Notes: generated from the letters alone by a model not told the origin. A DNA stretch of 64,000 bases from UBA668 sp038328705 (GCA_038328705.1 JBBQMG010000002.1:14513-78512); one strand, 5' to 3'; positions 1-8,572 are shown, counted from the first letter of the stretch. Made by a program: numbers and translations.

Positions 1-136
1 CAGCTCGTTCGCGATCGTCACGATCACATTCGCCGGACTCGGTCTCACAGTCGGCTTCGCCGGCCGGAGCCCGTCAACGACGAGCCGCTCGTTCACCGAC
101 AACCCTAGAAACCATCGCCAGCCACTACGGTGGGAG
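1..136. other. window edge, no complete gene
   Basis: No complete gene is seen. The glpX reading frame stays open upstream to base 2 and would encode a hydrophobic stretch (FAIVTITFAGLGLTVGFAG), but it has no start codon, so it is probably chance. On the minus strand a frame beginning with GTG near base 98 runs off the window edge and could be the start of a divergent gene. Neither is strong enough to call. The region must hold the glpX promoter. Confidence 0.3.
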
Positions 137-1132
137 ATGATGATCGCCAACTCGCAGAAGCCAGACCGCAACCTCGCTCTCGAACTGGTGCGTGTCACCG
201 AATCAGCCGCACTCGCCGCGTCACGGTGGGTTGGCCGCGGTGACAAGCACGGAGCCGATGCCGCCGCTGTCGACGCCATGCGCACCGTGCTTGCCACGGT
301 GCCCATGGACGGCATCGTCGTCATCGGCGAAGGCGAGAAGGACGAAGCACCCATGCTGTTCAACGGCGAACGCGTCGGTGACGGCACTGCGCCGCTCACC
401 GACGTCGCTGTTGATCCGATCGACGGCACCACCCTCACGGCCTATGGTCGAGCGAACGCCATTGCCGTCATCGCCGTCGGCGAACGGGGCACCATGTTCA
501 ACCCTGGCCCGTGCGTCTACATGCACAAGATTGCCGTCGGGCCCGAGGCCGCTGGCAGCATCGACATCACTGCCACCCCCACCCAGAATCTGCGCTGGAT
601 TGCCAAGGCAAAGGGCGAGGCCGTGCGCGATTTGACGGTTGTCATCCTCGACCGCCCCCGCCACGACGAGCTGGTTGCGGAAGTTCGCAGTACCGGCGCG
701 CGCGTGAAACTGATCGGCGACGGCGACATCTTCGGCGCGATCGCCACCGGCTGGCCGGACGCCGGCGTCGACGTGCTGATCGGTATCGGCGGCACGCCCG
801 AAGGCGTCATCTCCGCCGCAGCGCTGAAGGGCATGGGCGGCGAGATCCAGGGACTGCTCGCGCCTCGCACCGACGAGGAACGCGATGCCGCGATTGCCGC
901 CGGGTACGACCTGTCACGCGTGCTGCACACCGACGACCTGGTGCAGGGCGACAACTGCTTCTTCGCCGCCACCGGCATCACCGATGGCGAGCTGATGCGC
1001 GGCGTGCGCTACGAGCATGGCGGCGCCCGCACACAGAGCCTGGTGATGCGTTCACGCAGTGGCACGGTGCGCATGATCGATGCCCGTCACCGCATCGACA
1101 AGCTCGCTTCCTTCGCCTCCGTCGAGTACTGA
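137..1132 (+). CDS. glpX: class II fructose-1,6-bisphosphatase (GlpX)
   Basis: Hydrolyses fructose-1,6-bisphosphate to fructose-6-phosphate in gluconeogenesis, in the cytoplasm. The 331-residue protein has the usual length of the family (E. coli GlpX is 336). The class II metal and phosphate motifs are visible: GEGEKDEAPML near residue 65 and DPIDGTTL near residue 95, followed by the GIGGTPEGV segment near residue 215. The start is ATG137 or the next codon, ATG140. A GGGAG sequence directly abuts ATG137, too close to act as a normal ribosome binding site, so a leaderless message or ATG140 is possible. Actinobacteria such as M. tuberculosis rely on GlpX as their main FBPase. The gene ends 9 bases before the stop of a convergent SDR gene. 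Confidence 0.95.
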   Translation: MMIANSQKPDRNLALELVRVTESAALAASRWVGRGDKHGADAAAVDAMRTVLATVPMDGIVVIGEGEKDEAPMLFNGERVGDGTAPLTDVAVDPIDGTTLTAYGRANAIAVIAVGERGTMFNPGPCVYMHKIAVGPEAAGSIDITATPTQNLRWIAKAKGEAVRDLTVVILDRPRHDELVAEVRSTGARVKLIGDGDIFGAIATGWPDAGVDVLIGIGGTPEGVISAAALKGMGGEIQGLLAPRTDEERDAAIAAGYDLSRVLHTDDLVQGDNCFFAATGITDGELMRGVRYEHGGARTQSLVMRSRSGTVRMIDARHRIDKLASFASVEY

Positions 1133-1141
1133 GCGCCACAC

Positions 1142-1918
1142 TCAGCTGCGCTGGACGAGGCTGCTGAGGCGGCGGGTGAGACCCCGCGGCATGATGCTGA
1201 CACCCGCCACCATTCCCTTGTACATCGCGCCCGGGATTGACAGTGCCTTGCCCTTCGCCACATCCTCGAGTCCGGCTTTGGCAACCTCGGTGGGCTCGAG
1301 CCACGCAAATGACGGGTAGTCGGTGGCGTAGCTCTCCGTGCTGCTCACGCTTTGAAACTCGGTACGAGTCAGGCCGGGGCACAGAGCCGTGACGTGCACA
1401 CCGGTGCCGCGGACTTCCTCGTGCAGGCTTTCAGTCAAACTGGTCACGTACGCCTTGGTCGCCGCGTAGACAGCCAACTTCGGTGCCGGCTGAAAGCTGA
1501 CCACGCTGCTCACGTTCAGCAGGTAGCCGCGACCGCGAGGCACCATCGCACCAAGTGCTGCCCGGCTCAGACGCGTGAGGGCCGCGACGTTCAGCTGCAC
1601 CTCGGCGTCCAAACGGTCGGCATCGAGTTCGTGGAACTCGCCGGACGTACCAAAGCCAGCGTTGTTCACGACGAGATCGATGGGCGCCGCCTCGTCCTCG
1701 ATACGCGCCACGACATTGGCAAGGCCGTCGGGCGAGCCGAGGTCAGCAGCGAGTACCTCGATGCACGCAAACCGCTCGGCGAGCTGCTGAAGACGGTCTG
1801 TGCGCCGGGCAACGACGACCGTCGGGATACCGGCAGCGCCCAACATCTCGGCCATCGCCTCACCAATCCCGCTCGATGCGCCAGTGACCAGTGCAGAAGT
1901 AAACGGGAAGGAAGTCAT
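1142..1918 (-). CDS. SDR family NAD(P)-dependent oxidoreductase
   Basis: Classical short-chain dehydrogenase/reductase of 258 residues. The N-terminal Rossmann motif TGASSGIGEAMA is at residues 13-24, NNAGFG is near residue 87, and the YAATKAY catalytic Tyr-x-x-x-Lys pair is near residue 152, with SSV supplying the catalytic serine. It belongs to the DltE/YdfG-like short-chain group that often acts on short keto or hydroxy compounds, but the substrate cannot be read from sequence. It follows the ATP synthase operon on the same strand after an 82-base gap in which I see no clear terminator, so read-through from atpC is possible. It converges with glpX. Confidence 0.85.
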   Translation of the reverse strand: MTSFPFTSALVTGASSGIGEAMAEMLGAAGIPTVVVARRTDRLQQLAERFACIEVLAADLGSPDGLANVVARIEDEAAPIDLVVNNAGFGTSGEFHELDADRLDAEVQLNVAALTRLSRAALGAMVPRGRGYLLNVSSVVSFQPAPKLAVYAATKAYVTSLTESLHEEVRGTGVHVTALCPGLTRTEFQSVSSTESYATDYPSFAWLEPTEVAKAGLEDVAKGKALSIPGAMYKGMVAGVSIMPRGLTRRLSSLVQRS

Positions 1919-2000
1919 TGCCCAAGGCTACGCCTCGCGCTGAAGTGCCCTCCCGATCTGTGCCGTGACACAGAAAGGGAACTTGCGGAGGACCGAGTAG

Positions 2001-2420
2001 CTAGTGCTGGCCTTGCGAGGTACCGGCGATGCCACCGGAAGCGTTCAAGCGGGCGTGGGCACGGCTGAGCGCGGCAACGGCATCGGCGTCCTGCTCGTGG
2101 CGCAGTGCCTCCTCGGCGCCTTCCTTGGCCCGCATGGCACGGGGGCGGTCGACCTGCTCACCCAGCTCGGCAGTGTCGCTGAGAATGCTGACGGTGTTAC
2201 CGCTGACCTGCACAAAGCCACCGTGCACGGCAACATCGAGCACCGCGCCATCAACAAGGGTGATGCGCGTGTGGCTCTCCACCAGCGCACCGAGGAACGG
2301 CGCATGACCGGGCAGGAACGCGATCTCGCCGCCACCAAGGGTGCGGGTGATGACCTGTGTGGCTTCACCGGAGAAGATGATCTTCTCCGGTGAGACCAGC
2401 TCGACCTGCATCGTTGCCAT
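2001..2420 (-). CDS. atpC: ATP synthase F1 subunit epsilon
   Basis: Central-stalk subunit epsilon of the F1Fo ATP synthase, 139 residues. The N-terminal beta-sandwich is clear (MQVELVSPEKIIFSGEA, then GGGEIAFLPGHAPFLGAL) and is followed by a C-terminal helical segment of about 45 residues rich in Ala, Glu and Arg. That segment can inhibit ATP hydrolysis in related enzymes. The annotated ATG lies 2 bases after the atpD stop; an internal ATG three codons later gives the more typical N-terminus MQVEL. Last gene of the ATP synthase cluster. Confidence 0.95.
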   Translation of the reverse strand: MATMQVELVSPEKIIFSGEATQVITRTLGGGEIAFLPGHAPFLGALVESHTRITLVDGAVLDVAVHGGFVQVSGNTVSILSDTAELGEQVDRPRAMRAKEGAEEALRHEQDADAVAALSRAHARLNASGGIAGTSQGQH

Positions 2421-2422
2421 GG

Positions 2423-3856
2423 TCAGGCTGCTCCCTCTTGCAGCGCCTTGGCCTTGGCCAGCACCTGCTCGACACCACCGACGTTGAGGAATGCCTGCTC
2501 GGGCACTTCATCGAGTTCACCGTTGACGATGGCTTCGAAGCTCTCCACCGTCTCGGCCACGGGCACGGTCTCACCGGCCACGCCGGTGAAGACTTCGGCC
2601 ACATAGAACGGCTGGCTGAGGAAGCGCTGCACCTTGCGGGCACGCGACACGGTCAGGCGGTCTTCTTCCGACAGCTCGTCGAGGCCGAGGATGGCGATGA
2701 TGTCCTGTAGCTCCTTGTAGCGCTGCAGGATCTCCTGCACGCGGCGGGCCACGTCGTAGTGCCGCTGACCGACAACCTCGGGTTGGAGGATGGTGGAGGT
2801 GCTGGCCAACGGGTCCACGGCCGGGTAGATGCCCAACGAGGCAATCTGACGGCTGAGCTCGGTGGTGGCATCGAGGAAGGTGAAGGTGGTGAACGGGGCC
2901 GGGTCGGTGTAGTCGTCGGCGGGCACGTACACGGCCTGCAGCGACGTGATCGAGCGGCCACGGGTGGACGTGATGCGTTCCTGCAACTGACCCATTTCGT
3001 CGGCCAGGGTGGGCTGGTAGCCCACCGCCGACGGCATACGGCCGAGCAGGGTGGAGACTTCCGAACCTGCCTGCACGAAGCGGAAGATGTTGTCGACGAA
3101 CAGCAACACGTCTTGGTTCTGCACGTCGCGGAAGTACTCGGCCATGGTGAGCGCCGAGAGGGCGACGCGCAGGCGCACGCCCGGTGGCTCGTCCATCTGG
3201 CCGAAGACGAGGGCAGCCTTTTCGAACACGCCGGACTCGGTCATTTCGATCATGAGGTCGGTGCCCTCACGAGTGCGCTCGCCAACACCGGCGAACACCG
3301 ACACACCACCGTGGTTCTGCGCCACGCGTCGGATCATCTCGGTGATGAGCACGGTCTTGCCGACGCCTGCACCACCGAACAGACCGATCTTTCCGCCAGC
3401 GACGTAGGGGGTGAGCAGGTCAATGACCTTGATGCCGGTTTCGAACAGGCGCTTGGACGGCTCGAGGGCGGCGAAGTCAGGGGCCGGACGGTGGATTTCC
3501 CACCGCTCGACGTCGTCGAAGTCTGCGTTGTCGGCGTCGAGCACTTCGCCCCACACGTTCCACACGTGGCCAAGGGTGCGGTCGCCGACGGGCACGCTGA
3601 TGCCACGTCCGGTGTCGCGCACCGACGTGCCGCGGGTCAGGCCGTCGGTGGGCTTCATGCACACGGCGCGTACTCGGCTGTTGCCAAGCTGCTGTGCCAC
3701 TTCGGCCAGCACGGTGATGGTCTGACCGTCGACATTGACGGTGAACTCGAGCGCGTTGTTCAGTTCGGGCAGCGAGCCTGGCTGGAACTCGACGTCGATG
3801 ACGGGGCCGGCGATACCGACAACGCGGCCGTCTTTGCGATCTTCTGTGATGGTCAT
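2423..3856 (-). CDS. atpD: ATP synthase F1 subunit beta
   Basis: Catalytic subunit of F1, 477 residues, full length. The Walker A loop GGAGVGKT is at about residues 160-167. The GERTREG segment holds the catalytic glutamate, and ALSALTMAEYFRD and the LLFVDNIFRF Walker B strand follow. The DELSEEDRLTV segment near residue 395 is the conserved DELSEED region that contacts gamma and epsilon. It lies between atpG (20-base gap) and atpC (2-base gap) in the standard order. Confidence 0.98.
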   Translation of the reverse strand: MTITEDRKDGRVVGIAGPVIDVEFQPGSLPELNNALEFTVNVDGQTITVLAEVAQQLGNSRVRAVCMKPTDGLTRGTSVRDTGRGISVPVGDRTLGHVWNVWGEVLDADNADFDDVERWEIHRPAPDFAALEPSKRLFETGIKVIDLLTPYVAGGKIGLFGGAGVGKTVLITEMIRRVAQNHGGVSVFAGVGERTREGTDLMIEMTESGVFEKAALVFGQMDEPPGVRLRVALSALTMAEYFRDVQNQDVLLFVDNIFRFVQAGSEVSTLLGRMPSAVGYQPTLADEMGQLQERITSTRGRSITSLQAVYVPADDYTDPAPFTTFTFLDATTELSRQIASLGIYPAVDPLASTSTILQPEVVGQRHYDVARRVQEILQRYKELQDIIAILGLDELSEEDRLTVSRARKVQRFLSQPFYVAEVFTGVAGETVPVAETVESFEAIVNGELDEVPEQAFLNVGGVEQVLAKAKALQEGAA

Positions 3857-3876
3857 AGCAATAGCTCTTTCTTGCG

Positions 3877-4878
3877 TCAGTCGCGAGAGTGCTGGGTAGA
3901 GGTAACGAGGGAATCGGCGTCGAGCGGGCTGTCGTTCAAGGGTCCGAGATCGATGAACTCGACCTTCGGCTGTGACTTGCCCCCGGAGAGGGCTTCGGCA
4001 CCACTGACGATCTCCATGATCTCGGTGGTGATGCTGTCCTGGCGGGCACGGTTCATGATGCGGCTGAGGTTCTTGATCAGTTCCTCAGCGTTGTCGGTTG
4101 CGCTCTTCATCGCCCGCTGGCGGAAGGCATGCTCGCTGGCCGCTGCGTTGAGCAGCGCGGCATAGATGCGGGCTTCGACATAGCGCGGCAGCAGCGTGTC
4201 GAGGATGGTCGTCGGGTCCGGCTCGAACTCGTAGTCGGCTGCTGCGCCATCGGCATTGACTGCCTTGCCATCGCCACCGGCCACGGTCGCACGATCCAGA
4301 GGCACCAGCGGGCGGAGCACGACTTCTTGTGACCCGGCGCTGATGAAACGGGTGTAGACCAACTCGACACGGTCGAACTCGCCGGCCACATAGCGGGCGA
4401 CCACATCTTCGCCGATTGCACGAGCCTGGGCGTAGGAGGGGCTGTCGCTGAAGCCACCGTACGAGGTGGCGATGTTGTAGCCACGGAACTTGAAGTACCC
4501 TTCGGCCTTGCGACCGACGGTGACCAGCGCATAGTTCTTACCGTCGAGCACGTCGGCCTTCACCGAGCCTTCGGTGGCACGCTGCACGCCCGAGTTGTAC
4601 CCACCGCACAGGCCACGGTCGGCAGTGATGACCACGTAAGCGGTTTTGCGAACTTCGCCTCGGCCGGCCAACAGCGGCGACTGCGACGAACCGCCGGCTG
4701 CAGCAAGGTCCTTGACCACTTCGGTGATCTGCTCGCTGTACGGCACCGCCGCTGCAACACGCTGCTGCGCCTTGACGATGCGAGATGCTGCGATGAGTTC
4801 CATGGCGCGCGTGATCTTCTTCGTTGCCTGGACGCTACGAATGCGTCCGCGAAGAATGCGCTCCTGACCACCGGCCAT
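3877..4878 (-). CDS. atpG: ATP synthase F1 subunit gamma with extended C-terminus
   Basis: Rotor shaft subunit, 333 residues, longer than the E. coli protein (287). The N-terminal helix starts with RILRGRIRSVQATKKITRAMELI, here quoted only as the RIRSVQATKKITRAM core, and the GLCGGYNSG motif is near residue 89. The C-terminal helix ends in the conserved ITTEIMEIVSGAEAL, where the family normally stops. Here another 36 residues follow (from SGGKSQPKVEF to TQHSRD), rich in Asp, Ser and Pro. The canonical C-terminus lies inside the alpha3-beta3 crown, so this tail must emerge there or fold back. Start codon 2 bases after the atpA stop. Confidence 0.97.
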   Translation of the reverse strand: MAGGQERILRGRIRSVQATKKITRAMELIAASRIVKAQQRVAAAVPYSEQITEVVKDLAAAGGSSQSPLLAGRGEVRKTAYVVITADRGLCGGYNSGVQRATEGSVKADVLDGKNYALVTVGRKAEGYFKFRGYNIATSYGGFSDSPSYAQARAIGEDVVARYVAGEFDRVELVYTRFISAGSQEVVLRPLVPLDRATVAGGDGKAVNADGAAADYEFEPDPTTILDTLLPRYVEARIYAALLNAAASEHAFRQRAMKSATDNAEELIKNLSRIMNRARQDSITTEIMEIVSGAEALSGGKSQPKVEFIDLGPLNDSPLDADSLVTSTQHSRD

Positions 4879-4880
4879 GA

Positions 4881-6488
4881 CTACTCCGTTGCCAGCGTCT
4901 TGTTGCTGTGAGCTTCGCCCATTGCAACAGCATCGGTGGCGGTGGCATCGGCAGCGGCTTTGGCAGCCACGGCGCTGGCGGCAACGAACGTCTCCTTGAA
5001 GGAAGCGACGATGTCAGCGAGCTCACCGGGCACGTCGGCCTTCGGGTTGCTGCGCATACCGGCCAGCAGGCCGCCTTGAGTGCTGCGGACGTGTGCCAGC
5101 AGCTCGGCTTCGAAGCGGCGAACGTCGGGCACGGGCAGGCTGTCGAGGTAACCCTTGGTGCCGGCGAACAGCACAACGACCTGCTCTTCAACGGGCATCG
5201 GGCTGTTGAGCGGCTGCTTGAGCAGCTCGACCAGTCGGTAGCCACGCTCGAGCTGAGCCTTGGAGATGGCATCGAGTTCCGAACCGAAGGTGGCGAACGC
5301 CTCCAGCTCACGGAACTGCGCAAGGTCGAGCTTCAAAGTACCCGACACGCTCCTCATCGCCTTGATCTGCGCTGCACCACCCACGCGCGACACCGAGATG
5401 CCCACGTCGACGGCCGGGCGCACACCGGACTTGAACAGGTTGTCCTGCAGGTACACCTGACCGTCGGTGATGGAAATCACGTTGGTGGGGATGTACGCCG
5501 ACACGTCGCCGGCCTTGGTCTCGATGACCGGAAGCGCGGTCATCGAGCCGGCGCCGCGCTCATCGCTGAGCTTGGCGGCACGCTCGAGCAAACGGCTGTG
5601 CAGGTAGAACACGTCGCCGGGGTATGCCTCGCGGCCCGGTGGGCGGCGCAGCAGCAACGACACCTGGCGGTAGGCCTCGGCCTGCTTCGAGAGATCGTCG
5701 TACACGATGAGGGCGTGCTCGCCGTTCTCCATCCAGTGTTGGCCAATGGCGCAACCACCGTACGGAGCGAGGTACTTGAAGGGCGCCGGGTCAGAGGCCG
5801 GCGCGGCCACGACGACGGTGTACTCCAAGGCGCCGTACTGGCGCAGCGTCTCGACGGTCTGGGCGACCGTCGAGCCCTTCTGACCAATGGCGACGTAGAT
5901 GCACTTCACTCCAAGGCCACGCTGGTTGATGATGGCGTCGACTGCAACCGTGGTCTTACCGGTCTTGCGGTCGCCGATGATCAGCTGGCGCTGGCCACGG
6001 CCGATGGGCGTCATCGCGTCGATGGACTTGATGCCGGTCTGCAGGGGCTCGTGCACGGGCTTGCGGCCCATGATGCCGGGTGCCTGGATCTCGACACGGC
6101 GCTGGATACCGCCGACGATGTCGCCCTTGCCGTCGATCGGCTGGCCGAGCGCGTTCACCACGCGGCCGAGCATGGCGTCGCCAACCGGCACCGAGAGGAT
6201 GCGACCGGTGGCCTTGACGGTCTGGCCTTCCTCGATCTCGAAGCCTTCACCGAGCACGACGGCGCCGATGGAGGCCTCGTCGAGGTTCAGTGCCAAGCCG
6301 ATGGTGCCATCTTCGAACTCGAGGAGCTCGTTGACAGCGCAGTCGGGCAGGCCGCTGATGCGGGCGATGCCGTCGCCGACAGCCGTGACGCGGCCGACGG
6401 TGCGGGCCTCCAGCGACGGCTCGAAGCCATCAAGATTCTTCTTCAGCGCCGCTGCGATGTCGCTAGCGCTCAGTGTGAGTTCAGCCAT
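4881..6488 (-). CDS. atpA: ATP synthase F1 subunit alpha
   Basis: Non-catalytic nucleotide-binding subunit of F1, 535 residues. The Walker A loop GDRKTGKT is near residue 172, and VGISVSRVGGAAQIKAM carries the conserved alpha-subunit arginine. After the conserved C-terminal helix (DIVASFKETF) there is an Ala-rich tail of about 35 residues. Mycobacterial alpha also carries a C-terminal extension, of different sequence, that restrains ATP hydrolysis; a similar role here is inference. Located between atpH (28-base gap) and atpG (2-base gap). Confidence 0.98.
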   Translation of the reverse strand: MAELTLSASDIAAALKKNLDGFEPSLEARTVGRVTAVGDGIARISGLPDCAVNELLEFEDGTIGLALNLDEASIGAVVLGEGFEIEEGQTVKATGRILSVPVGDAMLGRVVNALGQPIDGKGDIVGGIQRRVEIQAPGIMGRKPVHEPLQTGIKSIDAMTPIGRGQRQLIIGDRKTGKTTVAVDAIINQRGLGVKCIYVAIGQKGSTVAQTVETLRQYGALEYTVVVAAPASDPAPFKYLAPYGGCAIGQHWMENGEHALIVYDDLSKQAEAYRQVSLLLRRPPGREAYPGDVFYLHSRLLERAAKLSDERGAGSMTALPVIETKAGDVSAYIPTNVISITDGQVYLQDNLFKSGVRPAVDVGISVSRVGGAAQIKAMRSVSGTLKLDLAQFRELEAFATFGSELDAISKAQLERGYRLVELLKQPLNSPMPVEEQVVVLFAGTKGYLDSLPVPDVRRFEAELLAHVRSTQGGLLAGMRSNPKADVPGELADIVASFKETFVAASAVAAKAAADATATDAVAMGEAHSNKTLATE

Positions 6489-6516
6489 GTTCTTCGTTGC
6501 TCCGATTGTGCGCCTG

Positions 6517-7044
6517 TTAGAGGCGGGACTTCAGCTGGTCGATGCGGGTACGGACGCTGCCGTCGATGACGGTGTCGCCCACGGTTGCGACGAGACCGCC
6601 CAGAACGGACGGATCGACGACGACTTTCAAGTTGACCTGTTTGCCAGTGGCGTTGGCCAGGGCAGCTGCGAGGCGGGTTTCCTGGTCGGCAGTGAGGGCC
6701 ACTGCTGTGCGCACTTCGGCGACTTCTTGGTGCTTGGCCGAGCTGGCACGAGCCACGAGCAGATCGACGATGGCGGGCAGATCGCGGGTGCGACCCGAAC
6801 CGACAACCATCGAGATCAGCTGCGTGGTGGTACTGGTTGCCTTGCCGCCGAGAAGATCCTCGATGATGGCTTGGCGCTTGGCCGGCGGAATCTGCTCGTC
6901 GCTGAGCGCAGTTCGCAAGGCATCGCTGCCCTCGAAGCTGCGGGCGAAGCGGAACAACTCGTCTTCCACCTCGTCGATGGTGCCTTCGGCGCGAGCAATC
7001 TCGAACAGACCGCGTGCGTAGCCTTCGATGCGGTTGTCGCTCAT
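6517..7044 (-). CDS. atpH: ATP synthase F1 subunit delta
   Basis: Peripheral-stalk subunit delta (OSCP), 175 residues, a standard stand-alone length. The N-terminal domain begins DNRIEGYARGLFEIARAEG, and the C-terminal VNLKVVVDPSVLGGLVATVGDTVIDGS, represented by the core DPSVLGGLVATVGDTVIDGS, is diagnostic of the family. In mycobacteria delta is fused to a b-type domain; here it is separate. Its ATG overlaps the stop of the preceding b-type gene by 4 bases (ATGA), which points to translational coupling. Confidence 0.96.
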   Translation of the reverse strand: MSDNRIEGYARGLFEIARAEGTIDEVEDELFRFARSFEGSDALRTALSDEQIPPAKRQAIIEDLLGGKATSTTTQLISMVVGSGRTRDLPAIVDLLVARASSAKHQEVAEVRTAVALTADQETRLAAALANATGKQVNLKVVVDPSVLGGLVATVGDTVIDGSVRTRIDQLKSRL

Positions 7045-7619
7045 GCGCTTGCTCCGACCCGTGCGATGAAGTTCTCGATGAGTTCTTGCTGCGTGGCGTC
7101 ATCGAGCGAGCCGGTGACCACATGGTCAACAGCAGCCGACGAGAGGCGAGAAATCTCTGCGCGCAGCTCGTCGCCAACCCGGCTCTGGGAGGTCGCGATG
7201 TCGGTGACTGCCTTGGCCTCGACATCGGCTACCTCGGCCGCCAGGCGAGCCCGGCCGTCTTCCAGCACCGCTGCAGCTTGTGTCTCTGCGTCGCTGAGGA
7301 GGCGAGCACGCTCGGCAGCGATATCGCCCTTGGCGGCACGAATGCCCGCAGCCTCGGTGGATGCCGCAGCAGTGTCAGCAGCGGCGGCGTCGAGTTCGGC
7401 CTGAATCTTCGCCGTGCGGGCAGCAAAGCTCTTCTTGATGGGCGGGCCACCGAACTTGTACAGCGCGTAGAAAATGATGACCGAGGCCAGGCCACCCCAG
7501 ATGATCTCGGCTGTCTCAGGAAGCAGCCAATGGTGAGTGGTGACTTGGCCATCGGCGTCGGTGACGATTTCCTCGGCCATGACGCGACCGGCGGTTGCTG
7601 CAATGCTCATGATGCTCAT
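7041..7619 (-). CDS. atpF: ATP synthase Fo b-type subunit (second copy, next to delta)
   Basis: Peripheral-stalk b-type subunit, 192 residues. A single membrane segment (ETAEIIWGGLASVIIFYALY) lies near residues 35-54, followed by a long Ala/Glu/Arg-rich helix with coiled-coil character and a C-terminal QELIENFIARV. There is one other b-type gene directly upstream, so the stalk is probably a b/b' heterodimer. The gene overlaps both neighbours by 4 bases (ATGA). Its place between the other b gene and delta corresponds to the b half of the mycobacterial b-delta fusion. Confidence 0.88.
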   Translation of the reverse strand: MSIMSIAATAGRVMAEEIVTDADGQVTTHHWLLPETAEIIWGGLASVIIFYALYKFGGPPIKKSFAARTAKIQAELDAAAADTAAASTEAAGIRAAKGDIAAERARLLSDAETQAAAVLEDGRARLAAEVADVEAKAVTDIATSQSRVGDELRAEISRLSSAAVDHVVTGSLDDATQQELIENFIARVGASA

Positions 7620-8227
7620 CGCGCCATCACCTCGCTGACAACTTGGTCGACGACTGCAGCAGCGGGGCGACGGCCCGTCGCCAGTTCGCCGGCGCGGCCG
7701 GCGACATCACTGACAGCGGCATGAATCTGGTCGCGGGCTGCGGCGCGAACGTCTTCTGCCTGCGCCGCTGCTGCTGACTTGCGCTCGGCAATGCCGGCGT
7801 TGACCTCGGCCAATTTGGCGTGTCGTTCCGACTCCAATGTTGCTCGCGCAGCGTCGACCACTTGTGTAGCTTCGGCCTTGATGCCGGCCAGTTGCGCTTC
7901 GTAGTCGGCAATCTCGGCGCGAGCTGAGGAGCGCTCGGCGTCGGCGGAGTCGTGCGAGGATTGGATGCTGTTGTAACGGGCATCCATGCCCTTCTTCACC
8001 TTCGGGAAGAGCACGAACCGCATCAGCAGTGCGAACACGATGAAGGAACCCGCGCCCCACGCGAGTTCTTTCATTTCTGGAACGATGGGTCCCGGCTCTT
8101 TGCTCACTGTCTCTGCTGCACCAGATTCGTCAGCAGCGACGAAGTGAACCGAGGAACCGTGCCAGTAAATGGCTGGGAGGTGTACGACGGCGGAATGCAC
8201 GTCAGCTCCTTCGGATTGAACGGACAA
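7616..8227 (-). CDS. atpF: ATP synthase Fo b-type subunit (first copy)
   Basis: First of two tandem b-type peripheral-stalk subunits, 203 residues as called. A membrane helix (WGAGSFIVFALLMRFVLFP) lies near residues 57-75 and the rest is a long charged helix (KGMDARYNSIQSSHDSADAE onward). The approximately 50 residues before the membrane segment are unusual for a b subunit; a later start is possible at the Met in PEMKELAWG, about 51 codons in. It starts 12 bases after the atpE stop. The two b proteins differ clearly in sequence, so they are not a recent duplication. Confidence 0.88.
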   Translation of the reverse strand: MSVQSEGADVHSAVVHLPAIYWHGSSVHFVAADESGAAETVSKEPGPIVPEMKELAWGAGSFIVFALLMRFVLFPKVKKGMDARYNSIQSSHDSADAERSSARAEIADYEAQLAGIKAEATQVVDAARATLESERHAKLAEVNAGIAERKSAAAAQAEDVRAAARDQIHAAVSDVAGRAGELATGRRPAAAVVDQVVSEVMAR

Positions 8228-8239
8228 TTTCGAGACGGC

Positions 8240-8515
8240 TCAGAGACCGATGAGGATGAAGACCACGAAGCCGATGAGGGCAAGTGCCTCAGTGAAGGCA
8301 ATGCCGAGGAACATGGTGGTGCGCACCATGCCGGCTGCTTCTGGCTGACGGGCCATGGCCTCGACGGACTTGCCGACGAGGTAACCAATGCCGATGCCAG
8401 GTCCGATGGCGGCGAGGCCGTATGCGAAACCGGCCGACGTGGCGGCGGCTGCAGCCTTGACGTCAGCAGGAGTCTGCGGCGGCTCGGTGACGATGAGGCG
8501 GGCGAGTGCTTCCAT
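8240..8515 (-). CDS. atpE: ATP synthase Fo subunit c
   Basis: Ring-forming proteolipid, 91 residues, with two membrane helices joined by the conserved polar loop ARQPE. The ion-binding glutamate is in the second helix, in GIAFTEALALIGF. The first helix reads IGPGIGIGYLVG. In Na+-type c subunits the equivalent stretch is IGPGIGQG and the glutamate is followed by Ser or Thr. Here Ile and Ala stand at those positions, which indicates proton coupling (inference from the known Na+ signature). The N-terminal 25 residues before the first helix are longer than in E. coli. Confidence 0.97.
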   Translation of the reverse strand: MEALARLIVTEPPQTPADVKAAAAATSAGFAYGLAAIGPGIGIGYLVGKSVEAMARQPEAAGMVRTTMFLGIAFTEALALIGFVVFILIGL

Positions 8516-8572
8516 TTTTGGTATTTCTCCTAGTGAGTGATCTGGGTAGTGGAGACGGTTGAAACGTGCGAA

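Noticed and set aside
2..136. In-frame upstream extension of glpX with a hydrophobic stretch
   Set aside because: No start codon, and class II FBPases begin where ATG137 places them.
1919..2000. Terminator between atpC and the SDR gene
   Set aside because: No stable hairpin or T-run found in the 82 bases.
2759..6569. Long plus-strand open frames opposite atpD and atpA
   Set aside because: They are antisense shadows of strongly conserved ATP synthase genes and have no recognisable domains.
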